Assembly (NCBI RefSeq): GCF_000330725.2
Contig: NZ_AMZY02000032.1
Coordinates: 1-36,962 of the forward strand
Reading direction: 5' to 3'
Origin: Mariniradius saccharolyticus AK6
GTDB taxonomy: Bacteria > Bacteroidota > Bacteroidia > Cytophagales > Cyclobacteriaceae
DNA: 36,962 bases
Numbering within the stretch: position 1 is the first letter of the stretch; each line of letters starts with the position of its first letter. Below the pieces are notes generated by a model. It was not told where the DNA came from, did no database searches, and was given only the letters and a program-made list of their open reading frames with translations. Below, piece by piece: positions 25,238-33,322 of the stretch. A program made the position numbers and the translations under genes.

Positions 25238-26509
25238 ATGTTACTTGTCAATACCATTCGGGAGAATTACGATACCGTCCTTACTGGACTGAAAAAGCGA
25301 AATCTTCCCAACGCCGAGTCTATTTTGGCAAAAGTCCTTGAACTGGACCAAAGCCGCAAAGACACCCAAAACCAACGCGATACCCTTCAGGCTGAGTCCA
25401 ACGCCATTTCCAAGCAAATTGGTATGCTGATGAAGGAAGGCAAGAATGCAGAGGTCGAGCAAATCAAGGCAAGAACAACGGAAATCAAGGAACAAATCAA
25501 AACCTTAGAGGAATCCTTTGCCCAAATCGAGGAATCCCTGAAGCAGTTGCTTTACACGATTCCCAACGTCCCCCACGTTTCAGTTCCTTTTGGGAAATCT
25601 GCCGAGGACAATGAGATTGTTTTGCAAAATGGTACGATACCAACTCTTCCGGAAGGGAAACTTCCCCATTGGGAATTGATCAAAAAGCTTGACATCATCG
25701 ATTTTGAGCTTGGGGTAAAGATCACGGGAGCTGGTTTCCCTGTCTACAAAGGCAAAGGGGCAAGGCTGCAGCGGGCTTTGATCAATTTCTTTTTGGATGA
25801 AGCCCTGAAAGCTGGATACACCGAAATCCAACCGCCGATTTTGGTCAATGAAGATTCCGGCTACGGAACCGGGCAACTTCCCGATAAGGAAGGCCAAATG
25901 TATGAGGCGACGGTGGACAGATTGTTCCTCATTCCAACGGCAGAGGTACCCATCACCAATATCTACCGGGATGCGATTTTGAACGAATCCGATTTTCCGA
26001 TCAAAAACGTGGGTTACACCCCTTGTTTCAGACGCGAAGCAGGAAGCTGGGGTGCACACGTTCGTGGTCTCAATCGGCTCCACCAATTTGACAAAGTGGA
26101 GATCGTACATATTTCCCATCCTGAGGTGTCTTACCAAGCCCTCGAAGAGATGAGTCTTTACGTACAGGGTCTTCTGCAAAAGCTCGAACTTCCATACAGG
26201 GTACTTAGGCTTTGTGGCGGGGATATGGGATTCACTTCCGCATTGACGTATGACATGGAAGTGTTTTCTGCCGCACAAGAAAGATGGCTGGAAGTGAGTT
26301 CCGTGAGCAATTTTGAATCCTACCAAGCCAACCGCCTGAAACTGCGATACAGAAATGCTGACAAAAAGACCCAATTGGCGCATACATTGAACGGTTCCGC
26401 ACTCGCCTTGCCGCGAATTGTGGCTGCGATCTTGGAAAACAACCAAACCGAAGCTGGTATCAAGATGCCTGAGGTTTTGATCCCATATCTTGGATTTGAT
26501 AAAATTTGA
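25238..26509 (+). CDS. serS: Seryl-tRNA synthetase
   Basis: SerS charges tRNA-Ser. The 423-residue protein has the N-terminal long coiled-coil arm (about 27-100) that grips the tRNA variable arm, followed by the class II core. Motif 2 is seen as PCFRREAGSWGAHVRGLNRLHQF and motif 3 as NGSALALPRIVAAILEN. The start ATG at 25238 gives MLLVNTIRENYDTVLTGL, the normal beginning. An upstream start inside the preceding lipoprotein gene is a frame artefact. It ends at a strong terminator. Confidence 0.98.
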   Translation: MLLVNTIRENYDTVLTGLKKRNLPNAESILAKVLELDQSRKDTQNQRDTLQAESNAISKQIGMLMKEGKNAEVEQIKARTTEIKEQIKTLEESFAQIEESLKQLLYTIPNVPHVSVPFGKSAEDNEIVLQNGTIPTLPEGKLPHWELIKKLDIIDFELGVKITGAGFPVYKGKGARLQRALINFFLDEALKAGYTEIQPPILVNEDSGYGTGQLPDKEGQMYEATVDRLFLIPTAEVPITNIYRDAILNESDFPIKNVGYTPCFRREAGSWGAHVRGLNRLHQFDKVEIVHISHPEVSYQALEEMSLYVQGLLQKLELPYRVLRLCGGDMGFTSALTYDMEVFSAAQERWLEVSSVSNFESYQANRLKLRYRNADKKTQLAHTLNGSALALPRIVAAILENNQTEAGIKMPEVLIPYLGFDKI

Positions 26510-26522
26510 GAAAAGAAAATCC

Positions 26523-26554
26523 AAAAGGGTGCCGACGCTGGCATCCTTTTTTTG
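26523..26554 (+). terminator. Intrinsic terminator of serS
   Basis: AAAAGGGTGCC (26523-26533) pairs with GGCATCCTTTT (26540-26550), 11 bp with one G-U pair and a 6-nt loop, followed by more T residues. Confidence 0.88.
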
Positions 26555-26599
26555 TTATAGCATTACCAATTCAAAAATCCCTTTTAACCCAACCCGTTT

Positions 26600-28735
26600 A
26601 TGAACCCAAAGCGAGTTTTAACAATTGGCCTTTCCATCGGTATTTTGGCAGGCTGCCAACCACAAAACCAATTCCCAACCATCAAAGTGAGTTATCCAGA
26701 AACCAAAAAATCAGACCATATCGATACGTATTGGGGCGAAAATGTCCCCGACCCGTACAGATGGCTGGAGGATGATTATTCCGAAGAAACCAAAGCTTGG
26801 GTTACCGCCCAAAACGAAGTGACCTTCGGCTATTTGGCACAGATTCCGTTCCGCGAAGCAGTCCGCAAACGGCTGGAGGAAGTCTGGAACTATGAAAAAA
26901 TCTCCGCTCCGACTACCTACGGGGAATACCAGTATTACTACAAAAACGACGGGCTGCAAAACCAATCTCTTTTGTATCGGAAAAAGATCGCCGATCAGAC
27001 GGAAGAGTTATTCCTCGACCCGAACAAGCTTTCGGAAGACGGCACGACATCGCTGGCAGGCACGGCATTCACCAAGGATGGTGAATTGTTTGCCTACGCG
27101 GTATCCGTAGCTGGGTCCGATTGGCGGGATATCTACGTGATGCAAACGGGCAGCAAGGAATTGCTTGCCGACAAGATTGTAGACGCCAAGTTCACCGGCA
27201 TCGCATGGAATGGAAAAGATGGTTTCTACTACAGCACCTACGACAAGCCTGACGGCTCGAAGCTTTCTGCCCTGACCAACAACCACAAATTGTACTACCA
27301 CAAATTGGGTACACCGCAAAGCGAGGACAAGCTGATCTTTGGAGACGACAAGAATCCCCGCAGGTATGTGGGCGCTGGCGTGACCGAAGATGGGAAGTTC
27401 CTCGTCATCAGTGCTGCCAATAGCACCACCGGAAATGAATTGTATCTGCAAGACCTGACGAAACCCAACGCTCCAATCGTCCAAATCGTCTCCGATATGG
27501 ACAACAATCATAGCATCGAAGACCATCAGGACGGTGTGTTTTTCATCCATACCAATTACAAATCCCCCAACTACCGCTTGGTCAAGATGACATTGGATGC
27601 TTCCAACAAAGACCAATGGGTAGACTTGATTCCGGAAACGGAGAATGTTTTGAGCATCTCCTCTGGCGGGGGTAAGATTTTCGCCTCCTACCTGAAGGAC
27701 GCTATAACCGAGGTGAAGCAGTTTGACTATGCGGGTACTTTGGAAAGGACTGTAGAACTTCCGGGCGTAGGAACCGCAGGCGGATTCAATGCGAAAAAAG
27801 AAGAAACGGCGCTTTATTACACCTTCACCTCCTACATCACACCGGGCTCAATTTACAAATATGATATTGCCACAGGAAAGAGTGAGTTGTACAATAGTCC
27901 CAAAGTCCAATTTGACCCGGCGCAGTACGAAAGCAAACAGGTGTTTTACACGTCGAAGGACGGAACCAAAATCCCAATGATCATCACGCATAAGAAAGGC
28001 TTGGAGCTCAACGGCAAAAACCCCACGATCCTTTATGGCTACGGGGGATTCAGCGTCAGCTTGACACCTTCCTTCAGCATTGCCAATACCGTTTGGTTGG
28101 AAAATGGTGGTGTATACGCCGTTCCAAACTTGCGTGGAGGTGGTGAATACGGTGAAAACTGGCATTTGGCCGGAACAAAAATGAACAAGCAAAACGTGTT
28201 TGACGACTTTATCGCGGCGGGTGAATACCTCATCAAAGAAGGCTATACTTCGTCCGATTTCTTGGCCCTAAGAGGTGGTAGCAATGGCGGTCTTTTGGTA
28301 GGTGCGGTGATGTCACAAAGACCTGATTTGGCAAAAGTCGCGTTCCCTGCTGTCGGCGTGTTGGACATGTTGCGCTACCACCAATTCACCGCAGGCGCAG
28401 GTTGGGCTTATGACTACGGTACGGCCGACGAAAGCGAAGAAATGTACCGCTACCTCAAGGCTTATTCGCCTTTGCACAGCCTGAAAGCAGGAACTTCCTA
28501 TCCCGCTACTTTGGTCACAACTGCTGACCACGACGACCGGGTGGTGCCTGCGCATTCGTTCAAGTTTGCAGCAACACTGCAGGAAATGCACCAAGGCGAA
28601 AATCCCGTGTTGATCCGCATAGAAACCAATGCGGGACACGGTGCGGGCAAACCTACCTCGAAACAAATAGAGGAGATAGCCGACACTTTCTCCTTTGGCT
28701 GGTACAATATGGGAATTGGTTTTCCCAACAATTAA
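26600..28735 (+). CDS. Prolyl oligopeptidase (S9A) lipoprotein
   Basis: The 711-residue protein has a lipoprotein signal (GILAGC, Cys19) ahead of the S9 family build: a seven-bladed beta-propeller (about 70-440) and an alpha/beta hydrolase domain. The catalytic Ser561 is in RGGSNGGLL, the acid in ADHDDRVVP (D645/D646), and His680 in NAGHGAGKP. These match the family in order and spacing. The enzyme cleaves short peptides after proline and here would act in the periplasm or on the surface. It stands alone with a terminator directly after it. Confidence 0.95.
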   Translation: MNPKRVLTIGLSIGILAGCQPQNQFPTIKVSYPETKKSDHIDTYWGENVPDPYRWLEDDYSEETKAWVTAQNEVTFGYLAQIPFREAVRKRLEEVWNYEKISAPTTYGEYQYYYKNDGLQNQSLLYRKKIADQTEELFLDPNKLSEDGTTSLAGTAFTKDGELFAYAVSVAGSDWRDIYVMQTGSKELLADKIVDAKFTGIAWNGKDGFYYSTYDKPDGSKLSALTNNHKLYYHKLGTPQSEDKLIFGDDKNPRRYVGAGVTEDGKFLVISAANSTTGNELYLQDLTKPNAPIVQIVSDMDNNHSIEDHQDGVFFIHTNYKSPNYRLVKMTLDASNKDQWVDLIPETENVLSISSGGGKIFASYLKDAITEVKQFDYAGTLERTVELPGVGTAGGFNAKKEETALYYTFTSYITPGSIYKYDIATGKSELYNSPKVQFDPAQYESKQVFYTSKDGTKIPMIITHKKGLELNGKNPTILYGYGGFSVSLTPSFSIANTVWLENGGVYAVPNLRGGGEYGENWHLAGTKMNKQNVFDDFIAAGEYLIKEGYTSSDFLALRGGSNGGLLVGAVMSQRPDLAKVAFPAVGVLDMLRYHQFTAGAGWAYDYGTADESEEMYRYLKAYSPLHSLKAGTSYPATLVTTADHDDRVVPAHSFKFAATLQEMHQGENPVLIRIETNAGHGAGKPTSKQIEEIADTFSFGWYNMGIGFPNN

Positions 28736-28744
28736 AAAACAAGG

Positions 28745-28773
28745 GTCCCGGGGAATTTCCTCGGGACTTTTTT
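28745..28773 (+). terminator. Intrinsic terminator of the prolyl oligopeptidase gene
   Basis: GTCCCGGGG (28745-28753) pairs with CCTCGGGAC (28759-28767), one G-U pair and a 5-nt loop, followed by TTTTTT. It lies only 12 bp before the next start. Confidence 0.88.
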
Positions 28774-28785
28774 CTTTCCCGAAAA

Positions 28786-29211
28786 ATGAAAACACTCCTG
28801 ACAATCCTCGCTTTTTGGGCACTTTTCGTCCCCACCCATGCGCAAACCGAAGCGGAAGAGAAAACAGCCATCACCGCCACCATCCAAGCCTACTTCGATG
28901 GGATGATGGATCGTGATGTGGAAAAACTCCAACAAGCGTTCTTTAGCGAAGCAAGGCTTATCGGCTATCGGGGCGAGACCTTGACTGTGACTGAGTTCAA
29001 GGACTGGGCTGCCAATACCGCCAAAGGAGAAAAAAGAGACCGAAGCCAGTTCAAAAACCAAATCCACTCCATCGAGATCAAAGGATATACAGCATTAGTC
29101 AAGACCGAACTGTGGTGGCCGGGCATCTACTATTTTGATTACCTGACTTTGATGAAAATCGAGGGACAGTGGAAAATCGTCCACAAGACCTGGTATGAGG
29201 AGAAAAGATAA
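28786..29211 (+). CDS. Exported NTF2-like (SnoaL/lumazine-binding-like) protein
   Basis: The 141-residue protein has a signal peptide (cut near AHAQ, residue 19-20) and one NTF2-like fold. The helix is KTAITATIQAYFDGMMDRDVEKLQQAF, and the beta sheet ends with LTLMKIEGQWKIVHKTWYEE. This matches the putative lumazine-binding (PF12893-type) group. Such domains bind small molecules or act as simple enzymes; no catalytic residue set is clear here. The role is unknown. Its transcript would need a promoter inside or past the terminator of the preceding gene, so partial readthrough is possible. Confidence 0.83.
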   Translation: MKTLLTILAFWALFVPTHAQTEAEEKTAITATIQAYFDGMMDRDVEKLQQAFFSEARLIGYRGETLTVTEFKDWAANTAKGEKRDRSQFKNQIHSIEIKGYTALVKTELWWPGIYYFDYLTLMKIEGQWKIVHKTWYEEKR

Positions 29212-29230
29212 AGGCCCACGCGGGGCCTTT
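29210..29230. terminator. Bidirectional terminator between converging genes
   Basis: AAAGGCCC (29210-29217) pairs with GGGCCTTT (29223-29230) around a 5-nt loop. It overlaps the stop of the NTF2-like gene and lies 22 bp past the end of the converging surface-protein gene. Confidence 0.7.
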
Positions 29231-29252
29231 GTGTTATCGGATTGGCGGGAGC

Positions 29253-30725
29253 CTATTTTTTCATGATTTTGATCTGCTCGACTTGGGTACCCCAACTGAT
29301 TTCGAGAAGGATAAGGCCGTTTGGCATTTTTGCAAACAGACTGGGGAAGGATTCATTGAGTTGATCGATGCTCTGCAATTCGGCTTTTTGCATCACCGAA
29401 CTCACATGTATCAATCTGATCTGGATGGGACCATCGGTGTAGGCTGAGGCCTCCACCAAGCTCAACTTTGGTGATTCTCCTGCGACGGGATTGGGGTGAA
29501 CCCGCCAAATGCCCCGGGTGGAATTCACCCCTTGGACGCGCAGCTTGAGCACCTTTGACAAGGAATACTTGCCATCAAAATCCACCTGTCTCAAGCGGTA
29601 ATACACATCCCCACCTGCAAGCGGCAGCGAATTGTCCTCAAAAACATAGGCACTTGACGCATCCGTCCAACCCATGCCCGGTACCTGCCCGATGACTTTG
29701 AAATGCTGAATACCCGCCAAAGAGCGCTCCACCTCAAAGTATTCGTTATTTTCCTCTTTTGCGGTCGTCCACTTCAGCAAAGTACTTGCCCGATTCGGAG
29801 ATTGGACTACTTCGAAGTGGGTGTAGTCGACGGGGAGGATGCGGCATTGTGGAATGAATAGGCCACCCCCAACCTGAAAGGTATTCCCTTCTCTAGTTCC
29901 ACAATGATAAACTTTTGCGTTGTCAGAAACGGTAATTGAGGTACTTCCTGCAGCATTAATATTCCCACCTACATCAATCTCACTATTCCCATTAAATGAA
30001 ATGTTGGAATTCCCAGCAATTGTAACATCGCCATCAACAATGATATCAGCATTTCCATACGAGTTCAATTGATGGTTTGGCCCTCCTTGAATATCAACTG
30101 CTGCAGTTCGGTAAAATCCATATACATCAATCCTCGAGCCGTTACCGTTGTAATTTGAAGGACCCTCATTTATTACATTAGCACCAGCTTCAACCGTCAA
30201 AATGCCTCGGTTTCGCAAATCTAATTGACTAATTCGAAGGTATGAAGAGCTGTCCCCTTTAACTGTTAACCGGGTAGCAGCACTCGGTCCTCCAGACGCA
30301 GATTCAAATCCCAAACTTCCATTGATGTTCAACTCACTGTTTTCAATTAAGTTGAAATTTATAGTTTGATTAGCTAGAATACTAATGTCCCCTGGAATTG
30401 TGAATACGGCACCATTTTGGACCCTAATTTCATTGAGAGGACCTCTGAGGCTCATCGTTCCATTGTATGTAACGTTACCGGTGATAACTACGAGTCTTTG
30501 GCAAGTTCCAGTTCCGCCTGATAAATTAGGTATTACACTTGTTCCAACATCGGAACATCCGGCGGGAATATTTATATTGTTTAATTTTTCCCAACAATCA
30601 GCGTCCGTCCAAGTTCCGTTGCAGTTTGGCCTCGTCAAATCAAACGTATACGTTTGGGCATTTCCCTTCACCCCGACTCCAAAAATCAGTAGCAAAAAAC
30701 ACGATATCTTAAAAACTTCTCTCAT
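29253..30725 (-). CDS. Exported beta-solenoid protein with T9SS-type tail (paralogue 1)
   Basis: The 490-residue protein has a signal peptide (cut near GNA, residue 23). A Cys-containing start (C..W...CW around 35-45) leads into a beta-solenoid-like stretch (about 80-275), with repeats such as GNADIIVDGDVTIAGNS. It then has an FN3-like module starting ILPVDY (about 296-400, with YYRLRQVDFDG) and a C-terminal T9SS-type tail with PNP at 411-413. The tail ends LLEISWGTQVEQIKIMKK. The LPV-module plus tail is typical of proteins secreted by the type IX system of Cytophagales. The solenoid is homologous to that of the gene at 33323-34888. The function is unknown; a surface or matrix role is inferred. 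Confidence 0.85.
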   Translation of the reverse strand: MREVFKISCFLLLIFGVGVKGNAQTYTFDLTRPNCNGTWTDADCWEKLNNINIPAGCSDVGTSVIPNLSGGTGTCQRLVVITGNVTYNGTMSLRGPLNEIRVQNGAVFTIPGDISILANQTINFNLIENSELNINGSLGFESASGGPSAATRLTVKGDSSSYLRISQLDLRNRGILTVEAGANVINEGPSNYNGNGSRIDVYGFYRTAAVDIQGGPNHQLNSYGNADIIVDGDVTIAGNSNISFNGNSEIDVGGNINAAGSTSITVSDNAKVYHCGTREGNTFQVGGGLFIPQCRILPVDYTHFEVVQSPNRASTLLKWTTAKEENNEYFEVERSLAGIQHFKVIGQVPGMGWTDASSAYVFEDNSLPLAGGDVYYRLRQVDFDGKYSLSKVLKLRVQGVNSTRGIWRVHPNPVAGESPKLSLVEASAYTDGPIQIRLIHVSSVMQKAELQSIDQLNESFPSLFAKMPNGLILLEISWGTQVEQIKIMKK

Positions 30726-30754
30726 TTTGAAAAAGTGCTTACAAGGGCTATACT

Positions 30755-30791
30755 GTATTTCAAAAGTACAATATTGTAATTGAAATACAAA
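30755..30791 (-). promoter_or_regulatory. Promoter and palindromic element of paralogue 1
   Basis: On the minus strand, TTTG (30791-30788), 19 nt and TACTTTTG (30768-30761) form a good promoter. It lies in a nested palindrome: GTATTTCAA (30755-30763) with TTGAAATAC (30780-30788), and the perfect TACAATATTGTA (30767-30778) inside. A nearly identical sequence lies at the promoter of paralogue 3. Confidence 0.65.
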
Positions 30792-30811
30792 AAAACTGTT
30801 TCAAAATAAAA

Positions 30812-30830
30812 AGCCCCCAAAATGGGGGCT
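30812..30830 (-). terminator. Intrinsic terminator of the glycine-rich protein gene
   Basis: AGCCCCC (30812-30818) pairs with GGGGGCT (30824-30830), loop AAAAT. On the minus strand the stem is followed by the T-rich TTTTTATTTTG. It separates paralogues 2 and 1. Confidence 0.88.
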
Positions 30831-30871
30831 GATGAAAGAAGCCTATAGGTAAATTTCGAGCTTTTATGCTG

Positions 30872-33067
30872 CTAATTCGTTTTCAATACTTTGATATGCT
30901 CCACTTTTTGTCCCCATTGAATTTCGATTACAAATACGCCCTTGGGCATCGCGACGAGTAAGTCTTGTAAGGCAAGGTTCATTTCCTCTTCGGAATTGAC
31001 CGTTTCTGCCTTGGAAAGGGAAGTTGGGTGCAACAATCTAAATCTGATCTCTTCATTGTCATATTGGGATGCATCCAACAGGCTAACCCGGAGGCGTTCG
31101 CCTGTCGTCGGATTTGGATAGGCTCTCCAAACTCCAGTGGTTGATTTTATTCCTGCTGTCTTTACAGAGATAACCTTGCTGTAGGCGAAAGTCCCGTCAA
31201 AGTCCACTTGCTTCAATCGGTAATAAACTATTCCTGAGCTGAGCGGAAGGGTTTTATCCTCAAACTCATACCTAGACTCCGTGTCTGACCAGCCTTTTCC
31301 AGCCACCTCCCCAATGGTCTCAAAATTCTCGACATCGGCTACAGACCTTTGGATTTCGAATCCTTGGTTTTCCCACTCTTTTGATGTGGCCCAAGCGAGT
31401 TTCGAAGTATTCGATTTTGTATCGTAGTTCACATCAAAGAATAAATATTCCACCGGAAGTATCCGCGCATTTAGATACACTACGTAAACGATGCCACGGG
31501 CACCATTCCCGCCCCTCGCATCGTCGGCTCCACCACCTCCGCCAGAACCTGGACTATTTCCATTCCTGCCAACTCTCTCCGACAATGGATCGTCACCTTC
31601 CTCTCCTTCACCTCCAGTACCACCGCTACCGCTGCTACCGCCGTTACCGCCGCTATCTTCTCCACCGCCTCCGCCGCCTGCGCTAAAGAATCGATCGAGG
31701 TCAATATCAAAATCAGAGAATCTCAGGCCTATTCCCCCATTTCCTCCTTCATCACTATCCGAATCCTGTCCATTGCCACCAACTCCGCCGCCTCCGCCGC
31801 CAGATTCATCTTCATCGGAATCTCCACCATTGCCACCGGCGTTCACGCCATTGCCGCCGCCTTCATCATCCGCACCTCCGCCACCGCTTCCACCTCTCAA
31901 GAATACAGAGGTAAGGCCACTGGAACCACTTAAAATAGAGGAGTTTCTTCCATCTCGGCCTTCACCCTCATCTTGGGATCCACCTCCGCCACCACCTCCG
32001 GCAACTACTTGGTAAAAGCCTCCCAAATCAAAACTCGAATCTTCACCATCTTCTCCCTGGTCATCTTCATCGTCAGATCCATTTCCGCCCCGACCGACAT
32101 TGATGCTAAAGGTGGTACCCGCAGGAAGGCCTTGCGGATCCTTCAGTTCAATATTTACATTGGCGTGGACAATGCCGCCACCTCCGCCACCTCCGCCATT
32201 TCCGAAACCACCTCCGCCGCCGCCTGCGACAGCCAAAACATCAAATTCCAGCAAGCCTTCAGGTGCTTCCCAATCACAATCTGCGTTGAACTGGATGATA
32301 TTCACACCAGAAACAGCACCGTCGTCCAAAATCGTAAAACAGGGACATGCGGAGATGATGATTTGGCCATCGCCTCCGCGGCCTCCCGTTCTTGTACCAC
32401 TACCACCTGTACGTTCAGCTCCTCCACCACCGCCGCCTGGTGAGGACCCCGGGAAACCGTTGTCATTTCCATTTCTCCCATTTCCGCCGTTACCGCCTCC
32501 TGAAGGGGCAGTTGCTCCGTTCACTCCTGATGCGGAATTTCCAGGGTCCGAGTTCCCGGCCGATGAACCGCCACCGCCGCCACGATCCGAAGGGGCGTCC
32601 GCTCCATCGCCACCACTTAATTTGAACTCTCCAAATCCTTCAGATGCCTGTCCGCCATCAGCACCATTGGTATCATTATTGCCAGCAGAATCTCCTCCCT
32701 TTGCCATCAAAGTGTTACTCGAGCCAAACCAAGTATCCCCACCTGGAGAAGGATTACTGGAACCCACACCGACATTATAGGGAAAAGATTGACCTGGCGT
32801 GACCGAGAAAATACTTCGGGAATAGGCCCCGCCACCACCGCCACCGCCTCTACCAACGCCGCCGCCTGTAGCCGTACGGCTGCCGCCCCTTCCTCCTGCG
32901 CCCCATACTTCTACAGTTATGGTAGTTACTCCCGCCGGAACCACATAGGTTCCCGTTCCTGATGGGATTGTTGTGATAGGCACACACTGAGATCGAACTT
33001 GTTCGGTGATTGTAAACCCAAGTAATATTGAGAACAATACTCTATAAAATATATTAACTTTATTCAT
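30872..33067 (-). CDS. Exported glycine-rich surface protein with T9SS-type tail (paralogue 2)
   Basis: From ATG 33067 (a TTG two codons upstream is rejected) the protein has 731 residues. A signal peptide is followed by about 490 residues of glycine-rich sequence (about 45-530), in two blocks. Block 1 runs from ITVEVWGAGG to GQIIISA; block 2 from FDVLAVAGGG to GIVYVVYL, and is laced with Asp/Glu (DSDEDESGGG). Runs of six to eight Gly recur. Then come the shared module ILPVEYLFFD (from 536, YYRLKQVDFDG) and the tail with YPNP (about 650-653) ending EIQWGQKVEHIKVLK. I infer polyglycine-II-like packing as in the Gly-rich domain of phage adhesins. It is a single transcription unit. Confidence 0.85.
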   Translation of the reverse strand: MNKVNIFYRVLFSILLGFTITEQVRSQCVPITTIPSGTGTYVVPAGVTTITVEVWGAGGRGGSRTATGGGVGRGGGGGGGAYSRSIFSVTPGQSFPYNVGVGSSNPSPGGDTWFGSSNTLMAKGGDSAGNNDTNGADGGQASEGFGEFKLSGGDGADAPSDRGGGGGSSAGNSDPGNSASGVNGATAPSGGGNGGNGRNGNDNGFPGSSPGGGGGGAERTGGSGTRTGGRGGDGQIIISACPCFTILDDGAVSGVNIIQFNADCDWEAPEGLLEFDVLAVAGGGGGGFGNGGGGGGGGIVHANVNIELKDPQGLPAGTTFSINVGRGGNGSDDEDDQGEDGEDSSFDLGGFYQVVAGGGGGGGSQDEGEGRDGRNSSILSGSSGLTSVFLRGGSGGGGADDEGGGNGVNAGGNGGDSDEDESGGGGGGVGGNGQDSDSDEGGNGGIGLRFSDFDIDLDRFFSAGGGGGGEDSGGNGGSSGSGGTGGEGEEGDDPLSERVGRNGNSPGSGGGGGADDARGGNGARGIVYVVYLNARILPVEYLFFDVNYDTKSNTSKLAWATSKEWENQGFEIQRSVADVENFETIGEVAGKGWSDTESRYEFEDKTLPLSSGIVYYRLKQVDFDGTFAYSKVISVKTAGIKSTTGVWRAYPNPTTGERLRVSLLDASQYDNEEIRFRLLHPTSLSKAETVNSEEEMNLALQDLLVAMPKGVFVIEIQWGQKVEHIKVLKTN

Positions 33068-33085
33068 ATCCAATTTTTCAGCTTA

Positions 33086-33115
33086 CAAATATATAAATTT
33101 GTTTTTTATCACAAA
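33086..33115 (-). promoter_or_regulatory. Promoter of paralogue 2
   Basis: On the minus strand TTTG (33115-33112), 18 nt and TATATTTG (33093-33086), a perfect TAnnTTTG box, give a start near 33080 and a leader of about 13 nt. Confidence 0.7.
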
Positions 33116-33266
33116 TAATTTCATTCATTTTTCATGATAAGTCGAAAAATCCACTTACTAAACTTAATTTAGTTTGCACTATTTTCAATATAACAGGTAG
33201 GCCTGCAGTTCTCGCAATCAGATCTAAGCCCATCGAATAGCCGGCCAATATGACTCAAAAAGAAAA

Positions 33267-33282
33267 GCCCCCATGAGGGGGC
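33267..33282 (-). terminator. Intrinsic terminator of paralogue 3
   Basis: GCCCCC (33267-33272) pairs with GGGGGC (33277-33282), loop ATGA. On the minus strand it is followed by TTTTCTTTTTG. The same type of GC hairpin ends the other surface genes. Confidence 0.85.
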
Positions 33283-33322
33283 CAAAAAACCATGAATTGA
33301 AAAAGTGATTGAAGAGAATGTC

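Noticed and set aside
31491-32780. Long proline-rich open frames on the plus strand opposite the glycine-rich gene
   Set aside because: They are the complement of Gly codons (GGN read as NCC) and have no starts, signals or conservation of their own.
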